Shown: positions 42,690 through 50,781 of the stretch, piece by piece
How positions within the stretch are numbered: the first letter of the stretch is position 1
Layout: every line of letters begins with the position of its first letter
Assembly (NCBI GenBank): GCA_001767455.1
Contig: MELC01000091.1
Span: forward strand, 84,102-148,101
Reading direction: 5' to 3'
DNA from: Acidobacteria bacterium RIFCSPLOWO2_12_FULL_66_21
Lineage (GTDB): Bacteria > Acidobacteriota > Vicinamibacteria > Vicinamibacterales > 2-12-FULL-66-21
DNA: 64,000 bases
Program-made: the position numbers and the translations under genes
The notes under the pieces: generated by a model
The model's input: the letters and a program-made list of their open reading frames with translations, nothing else
Databases searched by the model: none
What the model was told of the DNA's origin: nothing

Positions 42690-43227
42690 AAGTGAGCTTC
42701 GTTCCGCAGGGCTGGTCTGATGATCTTAGCACGGGCGGCGAAGACCGATCCGCTGTCGAGCTGGGCCCGGTGTCCCGGTGTCAGGTTCTCCCACCGCCCC
42801 ACTGTCCCGCTGCACGCCCGACACGGTTTTCGGGCACGAAGTGCACGAAGGCCACGAAGGACACGAAGACAGATAAGAAAGACAGATTCTCGAGGTGTGA
42901 CGATGTCCAACTGCGGTGCCGTCGAGCGCCGGCCGCAGGCCGGCGGTGCCAGGACAACCGAGACCACAAACACAAACAGCTCCCGATCTACTGCTGCTTG
43001 TGTTTGCGGTCTCGGTTGTCCTGACCGCGCTGCGCGCGGCTCGACGGCACAGGGGGCGTGAGGTCTTCTGAAAGAGATCTCTTCAGTCTTCGTGAACTTC
43101 GTGATCTTCGTGGGCTTCGTGATCGAAAAGCCGTGGGCGCGTTTCAGCGTGGGGCGGCTGCCGCGATTCAGCGTGGGGGCGGCTGTCTCGTCAAACTAGA
43201 GTGCGGAAGATACGGTTTCTGTCGCGG
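42690..43227. repeat. Non-coding 538 nt with a nested palindrome upstream of lolA
   Basis: Outer arms: four CACGAAG-based 9-mers (about 42835-42871) and four complementary CTTCGTGAT 9-mers (about 43087-43122). Middle: TGCCGTCGAGC (about 42917-42927) and GCTCGACGGCA (about 43039-43049). Core: 42950-42979 and 42994-43023 are inverted repeats of 30 nt matching at 28 positions, with a 14-nt loop. Both mismatches are A/C on plus and would be U-G on a minus-strand RNA, the direction of the flanking genes. The sequence about 43120-43195 carries two GTTTCAGCGTGGG/GATTCAGCGTGGG copies. No gene is visible. Confidence 0.85.
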
Positions 43228-43593
43228 TCACGCTTTCGGCGCGCCGGCGGTCGCTGCCGGCTGCGGGCTCGGCTTGCTCGCGGTCGGCAGCTTCGCTGTC
43301 ACCCAGTCGCCGATCCCTCCCTGCAGGACCGACACTCGATACCCGCGGCGCCGGAGATCCTCGGCAATCCGCTCGCTCACCAGCTCGCCCGGGTCGGAGT
43401 CGTACACGACGATGTCACGATCGCGTGCGAGCTGTGAAGCGTCGATGTGGTCGGGCGAGAAACGCAACGCGCCCGGGAGAGTGACGGTGCTGTGCTCGAA
43501 GGGATACTTCAGGCGGAGGTCGATGATAACCGGCGGATCGCCTGCATCCAGGCGCTGCTTCAGATCTTCCTTGGAGATGCGGGGCACGGACAT
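43228..43593 (-). CDS. Rhodanese-like domain protein lacking the catalytic cysteine
   Basis: 121 residues from ATG 43593 (an upstream GTG-type reading adds 12 poorly conserved residues). A single rhodanese fold: ISKEDLKQRLDAG, VIIDLRLKYPFEHSTVTLPGA, the active-site loop IVVYDSDPGELVSERIAEDL and VSVLQGGIGDWV. At the place of the sulphur-accepting Cys there is D65 (VVYD instead of VVYC), so sulphurtransferase activity is not expected. Such domains act as binding or regulatory modules. A proline/alanine tail ends it. Confidence 0.85.
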   Translation of the reverse strand: MSVPRISKEDLKQRLDAGDPPVIIDLRLKYPFEHSTVTLPGALRFSPDHIDASQLARDRDIVVYDSDPGELVSERIAEDLRRRGYRVSVLQGGIGDWVTAKLPTASKPSPQPAATAGAPKA

Positions 43594-43644
43594 GGCCGTA
43601 TTGTCGTCACCGGCCCAGCGCGGTGTCAACAGCGCGGCGAGGGC

Positions 43645-43800
43645 CTAGGCGCCGTGCGCGTGCGAGTGCTCGTGTTCGCCGTGGACCACCCACCCTTGCG
43701 AGCGGCGGCCGCAGACGAGGCACCGCAGGAACATGGCGCCTCCATCGCAACTCACGCTGTAGTCATGCCCGGTTACGTAGCAGCAGATCCAGCTCCACAT
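43645..43800 (-). CDS. Small zinc-ribbon-like protein with His-rich tail
   Basis: A 51-residue reading from ATG 43800: MWSWICCYVTGHDYSVSCDG, then a GAMFLRCLVCGRRSQGWVVHG segment with a CxxC pair, ending EHEHSHAHGA. Together with the earlier cysteines this looks like a small metal-binding protein, and the tail adds five histidines. The arrangement HDYxVxxDGxxMFLRCxxCGRRSxGW resembles small acidobacterial proteins I have seen without a name. Located 51 nt upstream of the rhodanese start on the same strand. Confidence 0.65.
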   Translation of the reverse strand: MWSWICCYVTGHDYSVSCDGGAMFLRCLVCGRRSQGWVVHGEHEHSHAHGA

Positions 43801-43998
43801 AGATCACCTGTAGGAAGGACGATGCTGGCGGAGTGGCAAGGTCGATGCCACGTTCACGCGAGCCGTGCGAGGGCGCGGAACTGAGCAATCCGACGAATTC
43901 CTGAGTAGTCAACCGGATGCGGCACGATTGGGCAGGTCCCCAAGTTGTCGATGCGATTACGTTTTTGGCGCGCGCCCGCGTTCGCTGAAGCTTCGGCG

Positions 43999-46833
43999 CT
44001 ATTGGGATTTTGTGAAGTCGACGCTGAGGGCCGCCGGCGCCGACGCCGTCACAATCAACGTCATCCGGCGTTCGCCGAACTGCGGATGCCTGAAGACAAT
44101 CTCGCGCGTCCCGAGCGGTACCTGCAGATTGGCCAGCGGCGTTTCGCCGGTCTTCCGCCCGTCGATCCACACTTCCGCCCAGGGGGACGCATTCAGGTTG
44201 ACCGTGCCGCGCGGTTCCAGGGAGAGCGCATGCTCTTCGCCGGCGACGACCTCGACCGTCTGGGTGGTGGCGTAGCCGAATTCGCGGCTGGCAAGGGTGA
44301 GCTCGTGGCGGCCCGGCGCCAGCATCACCCGGCCCTGTTCGGTCGTGCCAATCATGTGACCGGCCTCGGAGATTTCCAGCGGGATTGGCGCGAACACCGC
44401 CACCCATCCGGAATACACGGGCACGTTGAGCGTCAGCGCGCGGCCGGCCTCGACGCGAATCGACCTGCGCACCGTCAGCGCCGGGGTCATGAGCGTGACC
44501 GTATGGCGACCGGCGGAAACCTTGTCGATCGTCAACGGTGTCTCACCCGCCGCCTGCCCGTCGAGCAAGACCCGTGCGCCGGCAGGCTCGGTCGTAATTA
44601 CCACCGACCCTGCGGCAGGCAGTGCCGCCGCCGGTGCGGTCGCGGCCGGGGCGGACGCGGGCGTGTGGGCCGCCGCAGGCATGGCGGCGCCGCGTTCGCG
44701 TTCGGGCAGATAGGCCCGGCCCGCGGCCACCGCCGCGACGAGAACGATGATCGCGGACACCGCGAACTTCATCGACACGCGAGATGGGGACGTCGGCCGC
44801 ACCTCGGCGAGCGTCCCGCGCCACGCAGGCACGGCCACCGGCTCCGGACGCATGACCTTGGGTTTCACCCTGATTGTTGCCGTCGGCGTCGGCTGCGTCA
44901 CCGCGAGCGGTCCCTCGGGCGTGGGCTGCCACAGCACCTGGGCCGCTGCCGCGTACACCGATACGGCGGCTGTCCGTGGCGGAGCGGGCGGCTGGGCGAA
45001 CACCGGCATCGGTGGAGGGGGCACGAAGGCGGGCACCGCAATCGATCGCAGCTTGTCGCGCTTGCTCTTCTTCCCGCGTCGCGTGCGCGGCGACTCGGGT
45101 GCAGCGACCTTCGGCTGTGTCGCGGGCGCGTCTTCGAGGATGACCGCGTCGGTTATCTGGCGATCGCTGACGCTGACAATCGGCGCCGGTGCCGGCCCCT
45201 CGACCGCTTCGACCGTCTCGACCGCTTCGACCGTCTCAACGGCCTGAGCTGCCTCGACTTCCTCGATTGGCTCGACTGCCTGAACTGTCTGGATTGCCTG
45301 GACCGTCTCGACTGCCTGAACTGCCTCGGTTGCTTCGACTGTCTGGAATGCCTCGACCGTTTCGACGGCCTGGAATGCCTGGACCGTCTCGACTGCCTGA
45401 ACTGCCTCGACTCCCTTGTTTGCCTCGGTTGCGTCGACTGTCTGGAATGCCTCGACCGTCTCGACGGCCTGGAATGCCTCGACAGCCTCGACGGCCGTGG
45501 TGGCCTCGACCGTCTCGACGGCCTGGAATGCCTCGACTGGCTCGACGGCCGTGGTGGTCTCGACCGTCTCGACGGCCTGAACTGCCTCGACTGCCTGGAC
45601 TGTCTCGACGGCGTCGACTGCCTGGACTGTGTGGAATGCGTGGCCCGCCTGGACTGCGTGGACTTGCGCCGTGTCGGGCGCCGCCTCCTCGACGGCGGCT
45701 TGCAGGTGGACGATCGACGGCATCGACTCGATCGCTCCCGTCTCCATCTCGATCACGAACGGTTCCTCATCGACAATCTCGGACTCGGGACCGAGGACCT
45801 CGTCGGTAAGCGCCGCGGTGATGTCTATCTCGGTCTCGACGTCAAGGCTGGCGGGGATGGCGTCTTCCACCGGCATTGTCAGCGGGACGGTGGCGTCTTC
45901 CGGAACGGCCAGCACGAACGTCGCCGGTTCCGGCTCCTGGGCCATGCCCATGTCGAGGACGTACGAAGCCAGCGCCTCGCGGCAGCTCTCGATGCCTATT
46001 CCGTTGCGGACGATGGAAACGAGCGCCGCTTCGGCCTCGGCGACCGATCGATACGGGCGCGTTCCGGGAAGCGGCAGCGTCTTCTCCAGGTACCTGCGCA
46101 ACGCTGACGCGAACAGTCCGCTGCCGCGAATCTGCGCGATCTCGCTGACTTCGGCGACGAGCTCCGCGAGTCCGCCGGGGTAGTCCGCATCGGCCATCGG
46201 CCGTCCGAGCACGAGCGAGAGCGCGCAGAGGGACGCCTGCCCGATGTCGACGGCAGCGTCGAGCCGTGAGGGTCCCGCCGACGGGCGCGTCGCGATGCGG
46301 AGCTGGGTCCAGAGGCGTTCTCGCGACAGGTGAAGCCGCTGGAGCGCCTGGGCGAACACGTAGTCGACCAGGACCAGATCACCGCTGGCTTTGAGCACGA
46401 TCCGGCCCGCGCCGAGCGCGCCGTGCGGAACGCCCGCCTTCGCGTGCAGCGCCCCGAGCGCGGGGAGCACCTGCAGCAGGAATCCGAGCGCGACATCGAC
46501 GCTCGGCGGTCCTTCCTCGCGCGGGTTCTCCGCGCGCATTTCGATCAGGTCCGACAGCCGTTCGCCGGCGACGAGCTCCGACACGACCGCCAAGTGTCCT
46601 GCCTCATCGCGCTCGATGGCGTGCAGCCGCGCGAGACGCGCGTCGACAACGGTGGCGCATTCGACGACGCGGCCTCTCAGTACGGGCTCGAAGGCGAGAA
46701 ACTCCGGCCGCAGCACGAGGCGTTCGAGCGTCGTCCCCGTCTCGCGATCGAATCGCAGCAGGCGGCGGCCGAGCCCGTCCTCGTATCCGGAGGTGGATAG
46801 CGTGGCAGGCGGATCGTATGGTGGTGCCGACAT
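43999..46833 (-). CDS. Pseudokinase-PEGA membrane protein with V-[EQ]-[AT] tripeptide repeats
   Basis: 944 residues. An N-terminal serine/threonine-kinase-like domain (about 20-290) keeps the overall pattern but has HGALGAGRIVL where active kinases have HRD and LVDYVF where they have DFG, so it is probably a pseudokinase. An acidic region follows, then about 155 residues (about 390-550) of tripeptides V/F-E/Q-A/T. Next are a basic/proline-rich stretch (RTRRGKKSKRDKLRS), one membrane helix (FAVSAIIVLVAAVAAG, about 690-710) and at least two PEGA domains (VVITTEPAGARVLLDGQAAG; VNLNASPWAEVWIDGRKTGE). Topology: kinase-like part inside, PEGA outside, a layout known from bacterial Ser/Thr kinases with PEGA sensors. 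Confidence 0.8.
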   Translation of the reverse strand: MSAPPYDPPATLSTSGYEDGLGRRLLRFDRETGTTLERLVLRPEFLAFEPVLRGRVVECATVVDARLARLHAIERDEAGHLAVVSELVAGERLSDLIEMRAENPREEGPPSVDVALGFLLQVLPALGALHAKAGVPHGALGAGRIVLKASGDLVLVDYVFAQALQRLHLSRERLWTQLRIATRPSAGPSRLDAAVDIGQASLCALSLVLGRPMADADYPGGLAELVAEVSEIAQIRGSGLFASALRRYLEKTLPLPGTRPYRSVAEAEAALVSIVRNGIGIESCREALASYVLDMGMAQEPEPATFVLAVPEDATVPLTMPVEDAIPASLDVETEIDITAALTDEVLGPESEIVDEEPFVIEMETGAIESMPSIVHLQAAVEEAAPDTAQVHAVQAGHAFHTVQAVDAVETVQAVEAVQAVETVETTTAVEPVEAFQAVETVEATTAVEAVEAFQAVETVEAFQTVDATEANKGVEAVQAVETVQAFQAVETVEAFQTVEATEAVQAVETVQAIQTVQAVEPIEEVEAAQAVETVEAVETVEAVEGPAPAPIVSVSDRQITDAVILEDAPATQPKVAAPESPRTRRGKKSKRDKLRSIAVPAFVPPPPMPVFAQPPAPPRTAAVSVYAAAAQVLWQPTPEGPLAVTQPTPTATIRVKPKVMRPEPVAVPAWRGTLAEVRPTSPSRVSMKFAVSAIIVLVAAVAAGRAYLPERERGAAMPAAAHTPASAPAATAPAAALPAAGSVVITTEPAGARVLLDGQAAGETPLTIDKVSAGRHTVTLMTPALTVRRSIRVEAGRALTLNVPVYSGWVAVFAPIPLEISEAGHMIGTTEQGRVMLAPGRHELTLASREFGYATTQTVEVVAGEEHALSLEPRGTVNLNASPWAEVWIDGRKTGETPLANLQVPLGTREIVFRHPQFGERRMTLIVTASAPAALSVDFTKSQ
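45190..45660. repeat. Coding 9-bp (tripeptide) tandem repeat inside the PEGA gene
   Basis: About 50 units of a 9-nt motif (GACTGCCTG / GACCGTCTC on the plus strand), read on the minus strand as VET, VQA, VEA, FQA and TTA. Because the unit is a multiple of 3, length changes would keep the gene open. It is likely prone to slipped-strand length variation. Confidence 0.85.
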
Positions 46834-47006
46834 TGCAGAGCCCCCCCGGACAGTGCAACGCCCGCACCACCCCGCGCCTCGAGGCGGTCGTCATTTTCCT
46901 CAAAAAAGCGCGCCGTTTCCTCGCGTTCCCACCTCAGCGCCAGCCGAGCGCCTGACCGAAACGTAACGGCCGTCCGCAATCCTGTAATTGAGGTAAATTG
47001 AAACGC

Positions 47007-47243
47007 ATGGTGGATCGGAACGAGATCGAAACGCTGAAGGCGTCGTGGCGCGGCGCCCTCAGCGCTGCCCATGCGCTTGCCGCGCTGGAGGATCGGGTGG
47101 TCGGGCTCGACCCGCACGCCGACCTCGACGCCGCAGCGCTCGAGGAGCTCGCGCGCCTGGCGCACGCCAACGGCCTGGCGGCGCAGGCGCTGCGTGGATT
47201 CATCGAGACGATGCGGGCGCGGCGCGCGGCCGGCGCCGTGTGA
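47007..47243 (+). CDS. Small helical protein, unknown
   Basis: 78 residues from ATG 47007 (a TTG at 46998 adds three). Highly helical and alanine/leucine-rich (SWRGALSAAHALAALEDRVV, AAALEELARLAHANGLAAQA). Codon usage agrees with neighbouring genes. It is preceded by GAGGTAAATTG and divergent from the PEGA gene. No known family is recognised. Confidence 0.55.
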   Translation: MVDRNEIETLKASWRGALSAAHALAALEDRVVGLDPHADLDAAALEELARLAHANGLAAQALRGFIETMRARRAAGAV

Positions 47244-47248
47244 GCGCG

Positions 47249-47277
47249 TTGCGCCCGCCCCATCCGCATGTTAAGAT
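47249..47277 (+). promoter_or_regulatory. Candidate tRNA-Ala promoter
   Basis: TTGCGC (47249-47254), 17 nt, TAAGAT (47272-47277), with an extended -10 TG two nt upstream. Transcription would start near 47284, about 58 nt before the mature tRNA. Confidence 0.6.
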
Positions 47278-47341
47278 CGCTTTTCGTGCCTAACGGCGAC
47301 GGCTCCGCCGTGCCATCCGGTACAACCAAGCCTGAATGTGG

Positions 47342-47414
47342 GGGCGCGTAGCTCAGCTGGGAGAGCGCTGCGTTCGCAATGCAGAGGTCGCGAGTTCGAT
47401 CCTCGCCGCGTCCA
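47342..47414 (+). tRNA. tRNA-Ala (anticodon CGC)
   Basis: A 73-nt cloverleaf without encoded CCA. Acceptor GGGCGCG/CGCGTCC includes the G3-U70 wobble that marks alanine tRNAs. D-arm GCTCAGCTGGGAGAGC, anticodon stem CTGCG/TGCAG with loop TTCGCAA (anticodon CGC, reading GCG) and T-arm GCGAGTTCGATCCTCGC are all well formed. Discriminator A. GCG is frequent in this GC-rich sequence. Confidence 0.95.
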
Positions 47415-47509
47415 CATCCCCTTAATCAACTTACGAAGCTATCAGCTATCAGCTGTCAGCTATCAGCTGTCAGCCGCTGAAAACTGAAAGCTGAGAGCTG
47501 AAAGCTGAG
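47415..47509. repeat. Inverted CAGCTAT / CTGAAAG heptamer array after the tRNA
   Basis: The left arm (about 47438-47473) repeats CAGCTAT/CAGCTGT five times; the right arm (about 47478-47508) carries CTGAAAG/CTGAGAG units that complement it. It reaches the pfkA ATG. Confidence 0.8.
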
Positions 47510-48589
47510 ATGGACATCAAACGTATCGGCATTCTGACCGGCGGCGGCGACGCGCCGGGGCTGAACGCCGTCATCCGCGCCGTCGTCAAGTCCGCCGCCA
47601 ACTCGTGTCTGGAAGTCATCGGTCTCGAGGACAGCTTCGACGGTTTGATCGAGCCGGACCGCTGGCGCACGCTGACACCGCGCGACGTGACCGGCATCCT
47701 GCGCATCGGCGGCACGATTCTCGGCACCACCAATCGCGGCAACCCGTTCGCCTACCCGATCCAGACCTCGGGCGGCACGCGCGACTACTCGGCGCGGTGC
47801 GTCGAGATGTTCCACGAGCTGAAGCTCGACGCGCTCGTCGTCATCGGCGGCGACGGCACGCTCAGCATCGCGTACGAGTTCCACAAGCGCGGCGTCCCGC
47901 TCGTCGGCGTCCCGAAGACGATCGACAACGACATCGTCGAGACGACCAACACGTTCGGCTTCGACACCGCGGTGAGCTTCGCGACCGAGGCGATCGACCG
48001 GCTGCACACGACCGCCGAGGCGCATCACCGGGTGATGGTCGTCGAAGTGATGGGGCGCTACGCGGGGTGGATCGCGCTGTACGCAGGCGTCGCGGGCGGG
48101 GCGGACGCCATCCTCATCCCCGAGATCCCGTTCTCGCTCGAGAAGGTCGCCGCGCGCATCATGGAGCGCGACCGCTACGGCGCGCGCTTCAGCATCGTCG
48201 TCGTCGCCGAAGGGGCGAAACCGATCGGCGGGGACGTGGCGGTCGTGAAGGAAGGCACGGCGGACTACGTGGAGCGTCTTGGCGGCATGGGCGCGCGCGT
48301 CACCGCCGCGATCGAGAAGCTGACGGGGAAGGAAGCGCGCAACACGGTGCTCGGCCACCTGCAGCGCGGCGGCGCGCCCACCAGCTACGATCGGATCCTG
48401 GCCACGCGCTTCGGCGCCCGCGCGGTCGAACTGGTGAAGGCGGGGGAGTTCGGCACCATGGTCGCCTTCCACCCGCCGAACATCGTCGCAGTGCCGCTCG
48501 AGAAGATCGTCGGACGGACGCGCAACGTGCCCGTCGACTTCGACGTCATCCGCACGGCACGGGCCATGGGGATAGCGATGGGAGACTGA
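47510..48589 (+). CDS. pfkA: 6-phosphofructokinase
   Basis: 359 residues. GGGDAPGLNAVIRAVVKSA at the N-terminus, GGDGT with G116 and PKTIDND with K136, then EVMGRYAGWIALYAG and LGHLQRGGAPTSYDR. G at the first diagnostic site is typical of ATP-dependent enzymes, whereas K at the second is typical of PPi-dependent ones. The G plus K combination occurs in a group of mostly ATP-dependent enzymes, so ATP is the better guess. Confidence 0.92.
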   Translation: MDIKRIGILTGGGDAPGLNAVIRAVVKSAANSCLEVIGLEDSFDGLIEPDRWRTLTPRDVTGILRIGGTILGTTNRGNPFAYPIQTSGGTRDYSARCVEMFHELKLDALVVIGGDGTLSIAYEFHKRGVPLVGVPKTIDNDIVETTNTFGFDTAVSFATEAIDRLHTTAEAHHRVMVVEVMGRYAGWIALYAGVAGGADAILIPEIPFSLEKVAARIMERDRYGARFSIVVVAEGAKPIGGDVAVVKEGTADYVERLGGMGARVTAAIEKLTGKEARNTVLGHLQRGGAPTSYDRILATRFGARAVELVKAGEFGTMVAFHPPNIVAVPLEKIVGRTRNVPVDFDVIRTARAMGIAMGD

Positions 48590-48719
48590 CCGCAGTCAAC
48601 TCCCAATTCCCAACCTCCAACTCCCAGGCAGAACGAATCGACCGAATGGGGTACGAGTCGCTTCGCCTTCCACCCGCCGAAGCTTGGGAGTTGGGAGTTG
48701 GGCGTTTGGGAGTTATCGC
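48590..48719. repeat. Inverted CCCAACT/AGTTGGG array between pfkA and thrC
   Basis: The left arm (about 48596-48627) has CAACTCC/CAATTCC/CAACCTC units; after a core, the right arm (about 48683-48715) has TTGGGAG units, the complement. It lies between convergent genes, so it may serve as a shared transcript end. Confidence 0.8.
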
Positions 48720-49892
48720 CTAAGGGTTCAGAACATCAAGGTATTTGAGCGCCCCGCCTGTATTGAAGACGACGACGGTGTCGGTCGGCTTCATGCGGCC
48801 GTCCTTCAGCAGCACCTTGACGGCGTGGAGCGCGGCGCCCCCTTCGGGCGCGGCGCTGATCCCTTCGCGGGCGCCAAGCTCGCGCATCGCGCGGACCATG
48901 TCGGCGTCTGAGACGGCGATCGCCGCGCCGCCGCTCTCGCGCACCGCGCGAAGGACGAGGAAGTCGCCGATCGCCTTCGGCACGCGCAGGCCGTCGGCGA
49001 CGGTGCGCGCGTTCTGCCACATCTCGGAGCGCTCGGCCCCTTGCTCGAAGGCGCGGACGATCGGCGCGCAGTGCTCGGCCTGCACGGTCACCATCTTCGG
49101 ACGGGTGCCCGTCGGCTTCCAGCCGATCTGTTCCAGCTCCTCGAACGCCTTCCACATGCCGACCATGCCGGTACCGCCGCCGGTGGGATAGACGATCCAG
49201 TCCGGGAAATTCCATCCGAGCTGCTCACCGATCTCGTACGCCATCGTCTTCTTGCCCTCGATGCGGTACGGCTCTTTGAGGGTGGAGACGTCGTACCATC
49301 CGAGCGGCTTGCCCTTCTCCGCCGCGACACGTCCCGCATCGGTGATGAGGCCGTCGACGAGCGTGACGTCGGCGCCGTACAGCTCGCACTCGCGGATGAA
49401 CGGGACCTTGACGTCCCTCGGCATGAACACCTTGGCCTCGAGACCCGCCGCCGCCGCGTAGGCCGCCATGGCGTTGGCGGCGTTCCCGGCCGACGGGATC
49501 GACAGCGTCCGCGCGCCGAGGTGCGCGGCGCGCGTGACGGCGGCCGCGAGCCCGCGCGCCTTGAACGAGTTCGTCGGGTTCAGCGATTCGTCCTTGACGA
49601 ACAGCCGCGGCATGCCGAGCTCGTCGCCGAGCCGATGCGCATGGATGAGCGGCGTCCAGCCTTCGCCGAGCGTGAGCGGCTCTTCGCCGTCGGCGAGCGG
49701 CATCAGCTCGCGATAGCGCCACATGTTCGCGGCGCGTCCGGCCAGCGACTCGCGGCGCCACGCCCGCGCCGCCTTGAGGTCGTACCGCGCGAGCAGCGGC
49801 GCGCCGCACGTGCACAGGTGTTGGGGCACGCGGGGATCGTAGGCACCAGCGCCACACGGCACTGAGCATTCCAGATGCGTGAAATAGGACAT
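48720..49892 (-). CDS. thrC: Threonine synthase
   Basis: A 390-residue PLP enzyme converting O-phosphohomoserine to threonine. N-terminal THLECSVPCGAGAYDPRVPQ holds cysteines of a rubredoxin-like knuckle (CSVPC, CTC) as in this ThrC subgroup. The PLP lysine is in NPTNSFKARG, the phosphate cup in PSAGNAANAMAAYAA and the late GGGTGMVGMWKAF. It lies at the end of the rplM-frr gene string, separated by a repeat block. Confidence 0.9.
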   Translation of the reverse strand: MSYFTHLECSVPCGAGAYDPRVPQHLCTCGAPLLARYDLKAARAWRRESLAGRAANMWRYRELMPLADGEEPLTLGEGWTPLIHAHRLGDELGMPRLFVKDESLNPTNSFKARGLAAAVTRAAHLGARTLSIPSAGNAANAMAAYAAAAGLEAKVFMPRDVKVPFIRECELYGADVTLVDGLITDAGRVAAEKGKPLGWYDVSTLKEPYRIEGKKTMAYEIGEQLGWNFPDWIVYPTGGGTGMVGMWKAFEELEQIGWKPTGTRPKMVTVQAEHCAPIVRAFEQGAERSEMWQNARTVADGLRVPKAIGDFLVLRAVRESGGAAIAVSDADMVRAMRELGAREGISAAPEGGAALHAVKVLLKDGRMKPTDTVVVFNTGGALKYLDVLNP

Positions 49893-50211
49893 AGCACTAC
49901 TGCCGATTGCCCATTGCCGATTGGCGATTGGCGACTGCCGATTGACGGATTGATGATTGATGATTGTGGATCGAAGGATTGAGGATTGTCGATTGGATTG
50001 CCGATTCGGAGTGCCGATTGGGATTGCCGATTGCCGATTGGGGAATCGCCGATTGGGGAGTATGCCCGATTGGGGAGTATGCCCGATTGGGGAGTATGCC
50101 CGATTGTCGGATTTCCCCCCACAATCGTCAATCGCCAATCCGTCGATCGGCAATCGCCAATCGGCAATCCGTCAATCGGCCGTCGCCAATCGCCAATCGC
50201 CAATTGACGGA
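49893..50211. repeat. Satellite-armed palindrome, TTGCCGA unit (319 nt)
   Basis: The left arm (about 49900-50058) is a run of TTGCCGA/TTGGCGA/TTGATGA heptamers. A core holds three tandem copies of a 17-mer GGGGAGTATGCCCGATT (about 50055-50105). The right arm (about 50122-50205) is made of the complement, TCGGCAA/TCGCCAA. No open reading frame looks real here. It is the longest array in the window and lies between frr and thrC. Confidence 0.9.
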
Positions 50212-50781
50212 TCACTTATTCAGAAGCTCTGAATCCTTCTTCTTCTGGACCTCATCGAGCAGAGTGATGTGTTGGTCGGTGACCTTCTGGACGTCGTCGA
50301 GTCCCCGGCGCTCGTCGTCTTCTGAGATCTTGTGCTCCTTGAGGAGCTTCTTCAGCTTGTCGTTCGCGTCGCGGCGCACCTGGCGGACGCCGTTGCGGCC
50401 CTCTTCGGCGAATTTGTGCACCAGCTTCGACAGCTCCTTGCGGCGCTCCTCGGTGAGCGCCGGCACGGGGATCCGGATCGCCTTGCCGTCGTTGGCGGGG
50501 TTGAGCCCCAGGTTCGCGGCGCGGATGGCTTTCTCAATCGCGCCCGCCAGCGCGGGGTCGAACGGCTGCGCGAGGATCAGCGTCGGCTCGGGAATCGAGA
50601 GCGAGGCCACCTGGTTCAGCGGCATGCTGGACCCGTACGCCTCGACGTGCACGACATCGAGGATGCCCACCGACGCGCGCCCCGTGCGCACGGTCCCCAG
50701 CTCGCGCCGGACGTGGTCGATCTGCGCGTCCATGCGCTTCTTGACTTCCGCGGTCAATCCTTTCAGGTCACTCACATCCAT
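50212..50781 (-). CDS. frr: Ribosome recycling factor
   Basis: A 189-residue factor that splits post-termination ribosomes with EF-G. The start at 50781 (MDVSDLKGLTAEVKKRMDAQ) is typical and has AGAGG upstream; a longer reading includes repeat. Signatures: LGTVRTGRASVGILD, VEAYGSSMPLNQVASLSIPE, GLNPANDGKAIRIPVPALTE and RRKELSKLVHKFAEEGR. It follows pyrH in the standard order. Confidence 0.96.
   Translation of the reverse strand: MDVSDLKGLTAEVKKRMDAQIDHVRRELGTVRTGRASVGILDVVHVEAYGSSMPLNQVASLSIPEPTLILAQPFDPALAGAIEKAIRAANLGLNPANDGKAIRIPVPALTEERRKELSKLVHKFAEEGRNGVRQVRRDANDKLKKLLKEHKISEDDERRGLDDVQKVTDQHITLLDEVQKKKDSELLNK

Noticed and set aside
42478..42977. Open frames in the rhodanese-lolA spacer
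   Set aside because: They cross the palindrome and overlap lolA in another frame; no domain is recognisable.
43945..46107. Long plus-strand reading frame with Cys-Leu-Asp repeats
   Set aside because: It is the antisense shadow of the tripeptide repeat in the PEGA gene; the minus-strand product has recognisable domains at both ends.
49893..50213. Several open frames in the TTGCCGA array
   Set aside because: They consist only of translated heptamers (for example GILPNRAYSPIG), with no conserved domain or ribosome-binding site.
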